Below are positions 6,588-14,373 of a stretch of 48,090 nucleotides of DNA, piece after piece (position 1 is the stretch's first letter; every line of letters starts with the position of its first letter). The translations under genes and the position numbers were made by a program. Below the pieces are notes generated by a model. It searched no databases and was not told the DNA's origin. It was given only the letters and a program-made list of their open reading frames with translations. This DNA is from a virus. The stretch spans positions 1 to 48,090 of IMG/VR virus record IMGVR_UViG_3300017950_000014; one strand, 5' to 3'.

Positions 6588-6887
6588 ATGATTACTTACA
6601 GTACCAACTGGATGGGACCTATTAATAAAGGTTGGATTGAAAAGTATGGAGAAGGTTGGAGTGCAGGTCGTATTGACATTCGTAATATACCCGATAAGGA
6701 GTATTGGAATGGATGGCATGAATATTCATTACCTCCGATGAAAACCGAAGACTGGAATGATTTTAGTGATTGGTTAGATGGTTTTGAAACACACGAATTG
6801 TGGGACTTTGATACTCTTATTAAACATTACGAAAATGCAAGTAACAAAAAAATTAGATGGCTAAATGAAAATGAACAAAGTTATTAA
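6588..6887 (+). CDS. Trp-rich hypothetical protein, 99 residues
   Basis: The protein is acidic and contains about eleven tryptophans in repeated GW, DW and NGW contexts, so it is probably a compact beta/alpha fold. GGTTTAATT is the only upstream ribosome-site candidate. Its end overlaps the following zinc-ribbon frame by 23 nt. No family assigned. Confidence 0.75.
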   Translation: MITYSTNWMGPINKGWIEKYGEGWSAGRIDIRNIPDKEYWNGWHEYSLPPMKTEDWNDFSDWLDGFETHELWDFDTLIKHYENASNKKIRWLNENEQSY

Positions 6888-7035
6888 GTCTCAAAGTATT
6901 ACAGGTTATATAGCTAACGTATGCCTTAACTGTAACAAAGAATTTAAAAAAGTTATAGATCATTATTCAGTCTTATACTGTAGTGCTGAATGTGCTAAAC
7001 TTTATGAAGAGGCTTGTAAAATTAGGATTAAATAG
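6865..7035 (+). CDS. Small zinc-ribbon/FCS-like protein
   Basis: Four cysteines are arranged as CxxC (20 and 23), 15 residues, CxxxC (39 and 43), a pattern seen in FCS/MYM/TRASH-type treble-clef zinc fingers. The 56-residue protein is basic, which fits nucleic-acid or protein binding. It overlaps the preceding gene; a second ATG lies at 6871. Function inferred only from the zinc motif. Confidence 0.65.
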   Translation: MKMNKVIKSQSITGYIANVCLNCNKEFKKVIDHYSVLYCSAECAKLYEEACKIRIK

Positions 7036-7037
7036 AA

Positions 7038-7637
7038 ATGGTTGAAACAATTATAGATCTTTTATATTCATATTGGATATTCACTGCAGTTTTAGTACTT
7101 ATCCTAGTAGGATGGTTAGCTAATCTAGTGGGTATTGATCAAAATGAAGATATTGTAGGCTTTAAATATAAAGAAATGCCCAATATGAGGCCAATCCGAA
7201 TACCAACTGATGGTAAAGGCTTCTGGGGTGCTATTTGGCACTGGTTTTGGGGTGTTAGACAATGGGAAATAGCTAAAGACTTTGTTTTTGAGCTAAACGG
7301 AGAGGAATATGTAATTCCTGCCGGTTTTACCTTTGATGGTGCTTCTGTTCCCAAATTCTTAGCATCTTGGCTGTCCCCTGTAGGTATTTTACTTATGGGT
7401 GGCCTAGTGCATGACTATATTTATAAGTATACTGTGTTATTAAAGGCTAACAAACACCAAGTTAGTCCTGTAATGACACAAAAAGAGGCAGATATACTGT
7501 TCAGAGATATTAATATTGAACAAAATGGTATACACGTCTTAAATTATGCAGCTTATTATGCCCTTCGCTTAGGGGGTTTTGTCGCCTGGAAGGGACATAG
7601 GAAAGCTGGATGTAAAGTAGAGTTATACGATAAGTAA
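7038..7637 (+). CDS. DUF1353-family phage membrane protein
   Basis: One membrane helix lies at about 11-32. The C-terminal half shows the DUF1353 signature: IPAGFTFDGASVPKFL at 93-108 and VHDYIYK at 124-130. DUF1353 proteins are common in phages, often in lysis or tail neighbourhoods, and some have been suggested to act on the cell envelope, though the function is not settled. The N-terminal anchor here favours action at the inner membrane. Length (199) is somewhat above the domain alone because of the anchor. Confidence 0.85.
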   Translation: MVETIIDLLYSYWIFTAVLVLILVGWLANLVGIDQNEDIVGFKYKEMPNMRPIRIPTDGKGFWGAIWHWFWGVRQWEIAKDFVFELNGEEYVIPAGFTFDGASVPKFLASWLSPVGILLMGGLVHDYIYKYTVLLKANKHQVSPVMTQKEADILFRDINIEQNGIHVLNYAAYYALRLGGFVAWKGHRKAGCKVELYDK

Positions 7638-7653
7638 CTCTTTTTGTTAAACT

Positions 7654-7676
7654 AGGGTTAGCCACAAGGTAACCCT
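7654..7676 (+). terminator. Hairpin, probable terminator
   Basis: AGGGTTA (7654-7660) pairs with TAACCCT (7670-7676) around a 9-nt loop, followed by TTAAATTTT. It separates the DUF1353 gene from hsp20. Confidence 0.5.
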
Positions 7677-7703
7677 TTAAATTTTCGCTGAAAAGGAAAA
7701 ATT

Positions 7704-8102
7704 ATGACTACACTACCCCTAATTAAGAATTTCGACAAGTTTTTTGTTGGTTATGAAGATATGTTTGATCGTATTAGTCAAAATACAACTAACTATCCTC
7801 CCTATAACATTATTAGAGCTGATGCCAATTCCTACATTATTGAAATGGCTTTAGCTGGATTCGACAAAACTAATGTTGAAGTTACTTTAGAAGGCAGTAA
7901 ACTAACGGTAAAAGGTACAGCACCCGAAAAAGATGAATCTGTAAAGATCTTTAATGGGTTGGCTTTACGGCCTTTTACTAGAGTGTTCAATGTAAGTGAT
8001 GATATTAAGGTAACTAATGCAGAAATGCTTAATGGTTTACTGAAAGTCACACTTGAACGTGAAGTTCCGGAAACTCATATCAAAAAGATTGAAGTAAAGT
8101 AA
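7704..8102 (+). CDS. Small heat-shock protein, Hsp20/alpha-crystallin family
   Basis: The 132-residue protein has a short N-terminal arm, an alpha-crystallin domain at about 33-121 with the conserved NGLLKVTLE edge (110-118), and a C-terminal I-x-V tail motif (IEV, 129-131) used for oligomer assembly. It is expected to bind unfolding proteins in the cytoplasm as an ATP-independent holdase. Hsp20 genes are a recurring feature of marine phages, where they may protect capsid assembly. AAAAGGAAAA precedes the ATG. Confidence 0.95.
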   Translation: MTTLPLIKNFDKFFVGYEDMFDRISQNTTNYPPYNIIRADANSYIIEMALAGFDKTNVEVTLEGSKLTVKGTAPEKDESVKIFNGLALRPFTRVFNVSDDIKVTNAEMLNGLLKVTLEREVPETHIKKIEVK

Positions 8103-8303
8103 TTCCAACGCGTGATAGAATGTGCAGTTATGCACGTATGGGACCAGAGGTCATATTACTATCCGCACGCTACCTTACCTCTGGCTTCGTTAAACCATGA
8201 TGGCGAAGAGAAAGCAATAAGCTGAGTGTTTATTCACAAAAAACATCGGGGTGGTTCGGGTACCACTTAAAAGCCCACCTTAAACTCTGTTCTGGAGAGA
8301 TCA
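8103..8303 (+). ncRNA. Structured non-coding stretch, candidate RNA or leader
   Basis: This 201-bp gap has visibly higher GC than the genes around it and several perfect stems: GTGCA/TGCAC (8122-8126, 8131-8135), CCAGAGGT/ACCTCTGG (8144-8151, 8177-8184), CTTCG/CGAAG (8185-8189, 8204-8208) and GTGGT/ACCAC (8251-8255, 8262-8266), with an alternative GGTGG/CCACC pairing (8250-8254, 8275-8279). It does not fold as a tRNA by eye. It may be a small RNA or a regulatory leader for the gene at 8304. Confidence 0.5.
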
Positions 8304-8762
8304 ATGATTCTCGAAACTATAGCTATAGTCCAGACTGCAAATGCTGCTATTGGTGCGGTCAAAGAATTGATTGGTAATGGCCAAGACTTAATGTCTTGCG
8401 GCAAACAACTAGGCGAATACTTTAATGCCAAAGCAGAAATACAGAGTAAAGCAAATCGTGGTGGCTCCGGTAATGAACTAGAAATGTTCTTTGAGCTTGA
8501 AAGCTTAAAGCAACAAGAAGAAGAACTAAAAACTATGATGATTTACCAAGGAAGAGCCGGAATGTGGGATGATTGGTTACAATTCCAAGCAGACCAGAAA
8601 CGACTACGAGAAGAAGAAAAGAAAAGAATAGCCCTAGAAAAAATTAAGAAACAAGAAAAACTAAAGAATATCGCATTAATAGGCGGACTAAGTCTACTAG
8701 TAATAGTTTTAGTTGCTGGCGGTATCTATGGTATGGTTTCTTTAGCTAATATGAACGGGTAA
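8304..8762 (+). CDS. Coiled-coil protein with C-terminal membrane anchor
   Basis: Residues 1-60 are helical and Ala/Gly-rich, about 60-120 are a long charged coiled coil rich in Gln, Glu and Lys, and about 122-148 are a hydrophobic helix. GGAGAG precedes the ATG. This layout is seen in phage proteins of unknown function; candidates are a spanin-like envelope bridge, a membrane-attached internal virion protein or a superinfection factor. No lipobox is visible. Confidence 0.75.
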   Translation: MILETIAIVQTANAAIGAVKELIGNGQDLMSCGKQLGEYFNAKAEIQSKANRGGSGNELEMFFELESLKQQEEELKTMMIYQGRAGMWDDWLQFQADQKRLREEEKKRIALEKIKKQEKLKNIALIGGLSLLVIVLVAGGIYGMVSLANMNG

Positions 8763-8787
8763 ATACACATAAAAAGGAAACACACAC

Positions 8788-9021
8788 ATGTCAAATAAAA
8801 ACCCCTTTGAAATTCGTACTGATCTTTTGTTTTTAGCCAAAGATTACTTAGAAAAGCAACAAGAACTTGCTTGGGAATTCCAAAAGCAAGCTATTGAAAA
8901 GCTAAATGAGAATACTACTGATGTAACTAAATTTTTAGAAAATAATAAACCGCAAAATTATACGGTTAGTGATCTAATTAGTAAAGCTACTGAAATGTAT
9001 AATTTTGTAAGCAAAAAGTAA
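8788..9021 (+). CDS. Small helical phage protein (FEIRTDLL...YxFVSKK type)
   Basis: AAAGGAAA lies upstream of the ATG. The 77-residue protein is almost all helix and has the layout NPFEIRTDLL to YNFVSKK, which I recognise as similar to small helical proteins found in T4-like marine phages. It resembles a phasin-like helical bundle. Function unknown. Confidence 0.75.
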   Translation: MSNKNPFEIRTDLLFLAKDYLEKQQELAWEFQKQAIEKLNENTTDVTKFLENNKPQNYTVSDLISKATEMYNFVSKK

Positions 9022-9083
9022 TTTGGCCTTATACTAAAGAAGAATACGAAAACTTTTTTGGCAATAAATAGTTAATTCAACCT

Positions 9084-9108
9084 AAGCAAGTTGTTAAACT
9101 GCTTTTTT
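9084..9108 (+). terminator. Rho-independent terminator
   Basis: AAGC and AGTT pair with AACT and GCTT, one bulged A, GTTA loop, followed directly by TTTTTT. It lies just upstream of the gene at 9119. Confidence 0.6.
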
Positions 9109-9118
9109 AAGGATTTTT

Positions 9119-9319
9119 ATGGTTATACCTCCAGCTGTTACTGTTAGTAAAGTAGTTAGTACTGCTTCTATATCTCCTACTCAGAATAAACAGAGTATTG
9201 TGCATTATAAAGAAATAAATGGTGTAATAAGAGTTGAAGCTACAATTACACTTTACGATAGACATGCTAATTTAATTACTCATAAGACAAAAGGAACTGG
9301 AGTAGATAACTATGGTTAA
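9119..9319 (+). CDS. Hypothetical protein, 66 residues
   Basis: AAGGA precedes the ATG. The protein starts MVIPPAVTVSKVV and ends in a beta-like segment (VIRVEATITLYDRHANLI). It sits in a small-gene area after a terminator. No family recognised. Confidence 0.65.
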   Translation: MVIPPAVTVSKVVSTASISPTQNKQSIVHYKEINGVIRVEATITLYDRHANLITHKTKGTGVDNYG

Positions 9320-9405
9320 AGATACAATACAACTTTGCCTAAGGCGTCAGCCTAGGCGCTCCCTAAGTAAAATTTATATTTAAAAACGAACGGCCTAGCT
9401 AAACT

Positions 9406-9846
9406 ATGAAGTTTCTATATAGTATATTTAAATGGTTATTAAACTTTTTAAGACCCTTTAAATATAAATCAAAAAGAGTTAGAGAAACTCAATATATTAA
9501 AGAATTGAGTGAAACTCTAAATATACCTTTAGGTTCTACTTACTATGATGAAAAATTTAGGTATTATCCGGATTTAGAAGACAACGACCATATTTATGAA
9601 GTAGAATTTGGAGGAGGACAAAAATTTTATACGGCTATAGGTCAATCGTTGACTTATGCTCACTTAAGTGGTAAACAACCTGCAATTATTTTTATTTTAA
9701 GAAAAGATAAAAAGGGAGCTTACAACGAATTAAAAAAATATACAACGCATATAATTAAAGATCTTCTAGATAAACATAAAATAAAAGTTAGTTTTTATTT
9801 AGAGGAAGATTGCTACAAAGGCGGACTGCTAAAATATGAGTACTAA
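9406..9846 (+). CDS. PD-(D/E)xK-like nuclease-fold protein
   Basis: The N-terminus is hydrophobic and basic (residues 1-27), perhaps a membrane-touching helix. The middle has Asp61, a strand with E65-V-E67, a downstream Lys73 and then AIGQSLTYAHLSGKQPAIIFIL (77-98). This resembles the EVxF..KxxEAIGQSLxYA..TGRKPGIVLI layout of uncharacterised endonuclease-like proteins. Catalysis is not certain because the usual ExK is replaced by ExE with Lys six residues on. A DNA end-processing, defence or anti-defence role is possible. The stop overlaps the next start. Confidence 0.6.
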   Translation: MKFLYSIFKWLLNFLRPFKYKSKRVRETQYIKELSETLNIPLGSTYYDEKFRYYPDLEDNDHIYEVEFGGGQKFYTAIGQSLTYAHLSGKQPAIIFILRKDKKGAYNELKKYTTHIIKDLLDKHKIKVSFYLEEDCYKGGLLKYEY

Positions 9847-10039
9847 AGAGTTTATAACTCCTTTTGGATCTGTACTTCATTTGCCTAACACGATTTATAA
9901 TGATTTTGTTACCAAATTTAAAAAACTAGAAGAAAAACAACCTGAAAATTATAATTTACAAAATGGTAAAGAAATACCTAGCCAATGGTTTCCAGAAGAT
10001 TCTGTTGAGGAAAGGGTTAAGAAAATTTTATGGACATAA
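9836..10039 (+). CDS. Hypothetical protein, 67 residues
   Basis: The gene overlaps both neighbours (11 nt upstream, 10 nt downstream), strong evidence for coupled translation. The sequence has a compact start (TPFGSVLHLP) and an acidic end. No motif recognised. Confidence 0.7.
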   Translation: MSTKEFITPFGSVLHLPNTIYNDFVTKFKKLEEKQPENYNLQNGKEIPSQWFPEDSVEERVKKILWT

Positions 10040-10212
10040 ACACAAAATTAGATTTAATAGATTTAATGATGAGCACTAATCCTTATGATAAAAATGTAAA
10101 AGAACTGTTAAAAGAATCTATTACTAAAACTAAAGAAAAAGAAGGTTATGCCCATTTACCTATTATTGATTACTTAGACTTACAAACTATGTTAGAAGAG
10201 ATGGAATTATGA
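10030..10212 (+). CDS. Hypothetical protein, 60 residues
   Basis: The protein is small, acidic and helical (LDLIDLMMS, LDLQTMLEEMEL). Its ATGA overlap with the next gene places it in the packaging-related operon. Function unknown. Confidence 0.65.
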   Translation: MDINTKLDLIDLMMSTNPYDKNVKELLKESITKTKEKEGYAHLPIIDYLDLQTMLEEMEL

Positions 10213-11324
10213 GTGACTTTAAAGATATTTCTAATGAAATAAATCCTTCGGAGTTACGCCCTGATGAAACTGGTAAATTTCACTATTGCTATTTAATTCG
10301 AGCTTTAGAAGATGGACCTAAGTGTGAAGAAACGGGCGAGCCTATGAAGTATTTTGGCGTTCGTTCTTCAGACGCTATTCCACATCACGATACTAAATAT
10401 TATGGTAGTGGGAAAAAAATTACAGAAGATATTAAAATATACGGTAAATACAATTTTGAAAAATTAATTCTTTCTGTTCACAAAACACGAAGTGAAGCTA
10501 TGGAATATGAAGAATATTTTATGGATCAACACAAATGCGTAGATGAGCCTGATTTTTACAATCTTTCTTGGAAATCAACAGGTGGTTCTTTTGATTATCA
10601 TAAAGATTTACGTGATGGAACAACTATTTCTCCTCAAGTTAAAAATGGAGCACAAAAAATAGTTATGACTGGAATTGAGCTTAAAGCTTTAGAAATCGAA
10701 CGAGAAAAGAAAAAACAAGAAGCCGCAGAAAAACGTAAAGCTATTACTAATGTCAATAAAGAAAAGAAAAAGCTTATTGAAGAAATGCAAAAACAACTTG
10801 CTGAATTAGAAAAGCAAGAGGAAGAAGAACGTCAAGCTGCAGAAAAAGCAAAAATTGAAGCTGAAAATTTAGAAAAAGAAAAAAGAGAATTAGAAAAAGA
10901 AGAGCGTAGACTTAATCAACAACCCGGAAAAACCTATGAAGGCGAACCAGATGGTCGCATTGCTCATAGTGGACAAATGGGTGGTGCAAGACCTGGGGCT
11001 GGTAGACCTAAGGGTTCTCGCAATATTGCTACAAAAGCTTCAGTTAAAAAATTAGAAGAGCTTGCTTATGATCCTATTGAATCTATGCTAGAAAATAGGG
11101 CTAGGATTGAACAATTACTTGCAGAAACACGCAGTATCTCTGCTCAAACTTCATTAGTTAATTCTTTACATAAAATTGATGAAACTTTAATTAAATATGG
11201 TTATCGTCCAGTTCCTACAAGAGAAGAACGTTCTATAGAAGTAGAAAAGAAAGGACCAATGAGTATTGTTCTTACAGGACAAGATTCTGAAAAAACAAAC
11301 GAAGATAAACCACTTAAACATTAA
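10209..11324 (+). CDS. GIY-YIG nuclease / coiled coil / terminase-small-like fusion protein
   Basis: Three parts are visible in 371 residues. Residues 24-120 match a GIY-YIG nuclease domain: CYLI (27-30), KYFGVR (47-52, Arg52 catalytic-like), YYGSGK (64-69), IYGKYNFEK (77-85), an EA..YEE helix with Glu98/Glu101 and a closing Asn118. Residues 158-236 are a highly charged coiled coil. Residues 258-270 read GGARPGAGRPKGS, the basic DNA-binding opener common at the front of phage terminase small subunits, followed by a helical region to about 335. With TerL four kilobases downstream this is a candidate small terminase carrying its own endonuclease. An alternative is a homing-type endonuclease fused to a DNA-binding module. 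Confidence 0.75.
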   Translation: MSDFKDISNEINPSELRPDETGKFHYCYLIRALEDGPKCEETGEPMKYFGVRSSDAIPHHDTKYYGSGKKITEDIKIYGKYNFEKLILSVHKTRSEAMEYEEYFMDQHKCVDEPDFYNLSWKSTGGSFDYHKDLRDGTTISPQVKNGAQKIVMTGIELKALEIEREKKKQEAAEKRKAITNVNKEKKKLIEEMQKQLAELEKQEEEERQAAEKAKIEAENLEKEKRELEKEERRLNQQPGKTYEGEPDGRIAHSGQMGGARPGAGRPKGSRNIATKASVKKLEELAYDPIESMLENRARIEQLLAETRSISAQTSLVNSLHKIDETLIKYGYRPVPTREERSIEVEKKGPMSIVLTGQDSEKTNEDKPLKH

Positions 11325-11326
11325 AT

Positions 11327-11935
11327 ATGAAAAATTTAATTATACAGACTTATTATACAGATGATATTAAAAGAAATACTGTTAATACTTACAAAAAATT
11401 TCCTAAATTAGAAAGACTTTCTAAAAAATGTTTTGAACTTTATGCAAAAAATATTAAGGCAGACTATGAATTCTGTGAAAAGCCAGAGAAGAACATCCAA
11501 GCTTCAGCACATTGGTTACGAATGGTTATGTTTAACAGACCTGAATATGATAACGTACTTTATGTGGATTGCGATATTCTTATTAATCGTTCTCGTTTAA
11601 ACGATAATATTTTCGAGTACAAAGGAGTTGGAGTTAATAAAATTCACTTTTATAATTATACAGATTACCCTATTTTTAATGCAGGGGTAACTAAGTGGAC
11701 ACAGTATGAGTGTGAAATTATGAAAGAGAATATAGATAAATACTATCATCCAACTCATAATCAAGAAGCAATTAATAATTGTTATCTTAATCATATTGGA
11801 CCTATTACTTTTTTACCTTATCGTTTTAATGTAACACATAGACCAACTAATGATATAACTTTTAGGCACTATGCAGGATCTCATAAAGAAAAACAAAATC
11901 TTAAAAAAGATTTAATATGGAAACAATGGTCATGA
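11327..11935 (+). CDS. Glycosyltransferase (GT8-like, DxD), copy 1
   Basis: The 202-residue protein has a Rossmann-like start (LIIQTYY), a metal/nucleotide-sugar binding DCD at 81-83 (LYVDCDIL), FNAGV at 117-121 and HNQEAIN downstream, the order of small GT-A enzymes. It should move a sugar from a nucleotide donor to an unknown acceptor. It is paralogous to the gene at 13206: both share SKK..ELYA/IKAYA, ADY, the Trp-Arg helix before DCD and NAGV. It forms a four-gene cassette with the next three genes. Confidence 0.85.
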   Translation: MKNLIIQTYYTDDIKRNTVNTYKKFPKLERLSKKCFELYAKNIKADYEFCEKPEKNIQASAHWLRMVMFNRPEYDNVLYVDCDILINRSRLNDNIFEYKGVGVNKIHFYNYTDYPIFNAGVTKWTQYECEIMKENIDKYYHPTHNQEAINNCYLNHIGPITFLPYRFNVTHRPTNDITFRHYAGSHKEKQNLKKDLIWKQWS

Positions 11936-12543
11936 AATACTATACAAAACAAGAGTTAGAAGGTTTAAATACTTTAGAAGATATTTGGAAAAAAGTTTAC
12001 GAAGACAATTTTGATTTTGTTACAGGTGGAAATACTAAACACCCTAATGCTACTATAAATCGTAAAAAACACTTTTTAAAATATTTACCAGAGGGTGGAT
12101 CTCATCGAGAAGTAGGTGCGCATCAAGGTCTTAATATAGCTCGTGTACTTATTGATTATAAAGCGAGTTATGTAGATTCTTTTGATATTACTAATAAATA
12201 CATTAATATTTTAATGCCTTATTTTAATAAATATTGTGAAGAAAACAATGTTAAATTAGATTTTTCTGTAACTGATGGATCACCTAAACTTAAAGAAAAC
12301 GCTAAAGTAGTAGATACTGTTTGGATTGATGCTTGTAAAAGAGGTAATTGGGTTCATTCAATGTTAAAAGAGTGTGCTAAAACTACAACATTTGCTATTG
12401 GAGTAGATGATTTAGTTTCTTCTCCTGATATTCGTAAAGGTGTAGACGCTTTTTTAAAAGAACAAAAAGTATGGGTATTAGATTATGAAGACAAAATTAA
12501 TTATCCTGGAATTGCAGTATTGGTAAAAAATGAAAACCTTTAA
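11932..12543 (+). CDS. SAM-dependent methyltransferase-like protein
   Basis: The start at 11932 overlaps the previous stop as ATGA and is preferred over 11917. A class I methyltransferase-like motif I (EVGAHQG, about 60-66) is followed by an acidic strand end (DSFDI, 82-86), as for SAM binding. The later VWIDACKRGNWV segment and C-terminal strand fit the fold. In this cassette it probably methylates a sugar or glycan, which is inference. The GxGxG loop is degenerate, so a non-methylating role cannot be excluded. Confidence 0.6.
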   Translation: MKYYTKQELEGLNTLEDIWKKVYEDNFDFVTGGNTKHPNATINRKKHFLKYLPEGGSHREVGAHQGLNIARVLIDYKASYVDSFDITNKYINILMPYFNKYCEENNVKLDFSVTDGSPKLKENAKVVDTVWIDACKRGNWVHSMLKECAKTTTFAIGVDDLVSSPDIRKGVDAFLKEQKVWVLDYEDKINYPGIAVLVKNENL

Positions 12544-13204
12544 TGAGTGGATAAGATATTATCTTGAAAATGATAAAAACCCTAAAATTCCAGAAGTTGT
12601 AGATAAATTAGGTTTAAAAGAATATGCAAAAAGAAAAGGAATTGCTACTCCTATTAATTTAGAAACAATAGCTGATACTTGCGTTATTAAAGCCAACAAT
12701 GACTGTGGAAGTACTGTAATTATAAAAGATGGTAAAGTAATTAAAGGTAACTTAAAAAATCTTAATAAGTATGAAAAAACACCTTATGGGGCTAATAAAG
12801 GTGAATGGTTCTATTCAAAAATACCACATAAAGTTTTTTATGAAGAATACTTAGGTGACAATATAACTGATTATAAATTTCATTGTCATCAAGGTAAAGT
12901 TATGTTTTGTCAAACTATTTTTGATAGAAACACAGGTAAAACAAAAGAACATTTAAAATTACCAAATGGAAATATTCTTGATTACCGCTTAGATGAAAAT
13001 TTTGCTTTTAGTAAAGAACATGAATATCCACATAATTGGGAAGACTTATTAGAAGCCGCAAAGATATTATCAAAAGACTGGAATTACGTACGTGTAGACT
13101 TATATTCTGTAAATAACAAAGTATATGTAGGAGAATTAACTTTTGCTCCTCGTGCAGGTCGTTATAAAGGAAATGGTCAAAAATTATTAGGAAAATACTT
13201 TTAA
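12530..13204 (+). CDS. TupA-like ATP-grasp enzyme
   Basis: The sequence follows the TupA-like ATP-grasp family (PF14305 type) closely: VIKANNDCGS (52-61) as glycine-rich nucleotide loop, EWFY (92-95), DYKFHCHQGK (114-123), VRVDLY (187-192) and GELTFAPRAG (201-210). Family members are found in capsule, teichuronopeptide and surface-polysaccharide clusters and are thought to ligate amino acids or acids onto glycans. At 224 residues it is somewhat short but has all core motifs. It overlaps the previous gene by 14 nt. It probably adds a decorated group to the glycan made by the flanking transferases. Confidence 0.88.
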   Translation: MKTFNEWIRYYLENDKNPKIPEVVDKLGLKEYAKRKGIATPINLETIADTCVIKANNDCGSTVIIKDGKVIKGNLKNLNKYEKTPYGANKGEWFYSKIPHKVFYEEYLGDNITDYKFHCHQGKVMFCQTIFDRNTGKTKEHLKLPNGNILDYRLDENFAFSKEHEYPHNWEDLLEAAKILSKDWNYVRVDLYSVNNKVYVGELTFAPRAGRYKGNGQKLLGKYF

Positions 13205-13205
13205 T

Positions 13206-13877
13206 ATGAGACAACTTATTTTTCAGAGTTATCATTCAGCAGATGAGACTGCATGGAATAAAAAATTAGATTGCTATATGCCAATTGATGATTTAGCTAA
13301 TTTATCTAAAAAAAGAATTAAAGCATATGCAGATTCAATTAATGCAGATTATGTTTGTTTAGAAAAACCTAAATGGAAAGATATTCGTAAACATCCAGCT
13401 TGGACACGTTGGGCTATGTTTGACTATTGGAATAGTTATGATGAAATGTGTTATATAGATTGTGATGTTTTACCAACACAACATGCCTTTGGAAAAAGTA
13501 TATTTGATACTGAAGGAGTTGCAAAACTTACAGAAAGAGAAGATGGCTCTAAAGCAGCATGGCATGTTAACGCAGGCGTTTTTAAAATTAATAAAGTAGA
13601 AGCTTGTAAATTATCAAATAAAATTCATGATAAACGTTATATTAAAATGTTAGAAGAATCTGGTAAAAATCAAGAAGCTTTTAATGAATGTTGGTATAAA
13701 ACTTTTCGTAAAAAACCAAAGCATTTTGGAACTGCGTGGAATACTACTAGGCCTTACCATCGTAATGGTATTTATTATTTTCACCATTACATAGGTGCTC
13801 AAAAAACAAGTACAGGTAATCAATTTGGAAATTTATATACCAATAATGTTTACGATTGGAATTTAGAACAAATATGA
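13206..13877 (+). CDS. Glycosyltransferase (GT8-like, DxD), copy 2
   Basis: This 223-residue paralogue of the protein at 11327 has DCD at 85-87 (CYIDCDVL), VNAGVF at 121-126, NQEAFN and a late HHYIGAQK motif that may hold the metal-binding His. It starts one base after the ATP-grasp stop. The pair of related but clearly diverged transferases suggests two successive sugar additions. Confidence 0.85.
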   Translation: MRQLIFQSYHSADETAWNKKLDCYMPIDDLANLSKKRIKAYADSINADYVCLEKPKWKDIRKHPAWTRWAMFDYWNSYDEMCYIDCDVLPTQHAFGKSIFDTEGVAKLTEREDGSKAAWHVNAGVFKINKVEACKLSNKIHDKRYIKMLEESGKNQEAFNECWYKTFRKKPKHFGTAWNTTRPYHRNGIYYFHHYIGAQKTSTGNQFGNLYTNNVYDWNLEQI

Positions 13878-14143
13878 AATATACAGATATAATAAAAGAC
13901 CCTGGAATTTTAATGGGTTATACAATAAAATTAGAAGATGATAAAATATTGCTTAAACAAAAAGTAGAAAATAAAGAATTTTATTTAGAAATTGATGTTC
14001 CTAATATGTCAATTAAAGAAATTTATGCAGATTGCTGGTCTAAAAAAATTGCTCACGCATTTATAGAAAGGCGAGTTGATATGAATACTTTAATTGATCC
14101 AGGTAACGGAAAGAAAATGTCAACAGGTTGGAAAAGGTCATGA
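13874..14143 (+). CDS. Hypothetical protein, 89 residues
   Basis: The start at 13874 forms an ATGA overlap with the previous stop and is preferred over 13856. The protein is a small alpha/beta type with a strand-rich first half (GYTIKLEDDKILLKQKV) and a basic end. It is not recognised; it may belong to the cassette or to the packaging group. Confidence 0.65.
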   Translation: MKYTDIIKDPGILMGYTIKLEDDKILLKQKVENKEFYLEIDVPNMSIKEIYADCWSKKIAHAFIERRVDMNTLIDPGNGKKMSTGWKRS

Positions 14144-14373
14144 GTATGAAAAACCCTTATGCGTGTACTACTGTCTCTGCTTATATGCATCAAATCCTAT
14201 TAGCAGACTTTGGAAAGCTAAAAGAAGAAAACGACGCCATAAAGAAAGAATTACAAGAAACTCAAATTAAATTAGAAGAAGCTTTACAAAATCAAAGCCC
14301 ACCTAAACGCCCTCGTGGAAGACCTAGGAAAATAGTAAATGGATCAAGTAGTATTACATCAAGCTCAGAGTGA
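14140..14373 (+). CDS. Coiled-coil protein with AT-hook, packaging-associated
   Basis: The start at 14140 overlaps the preceding stop (ATGA). Residues about 26-52 form a coiled coil and the segment PPKRPRGRPRKI is a textbook AT-hook (PRGRP core) that binds the minor groove of AT-rich DNA. The end is Ser-rich and overlaps TerL by 35 nt. Its position immediately before terL, size and DNA-binding motif make it a second small-terminase or packaging-site recognition candidate besides the fusion protein at 10209. Confidence 0.75.
   Translation: MSMKNPYACTTVSAYMHQILLADFGKLKEENDAIKKELQETQIKLEEALQNQSPPKRPRGRPRKIVNGSSSITSSSE

Noticed and set aside
9021-9069. Possible +1 or -1 extension of the 77-residue protein (IWPYTKEEYENFFGNK)
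   Set aside because: The peptide looks gene-like, but there is no start codon and no convincing slippery site, and the protein already ends in a typical way (FVSKK).
9312-9383. 23-residue frame after the gene at 9119
   Set aside because: It is composed of GCCTAAGG/GCCTAGG repeats, has no ribosome site and no pattern.
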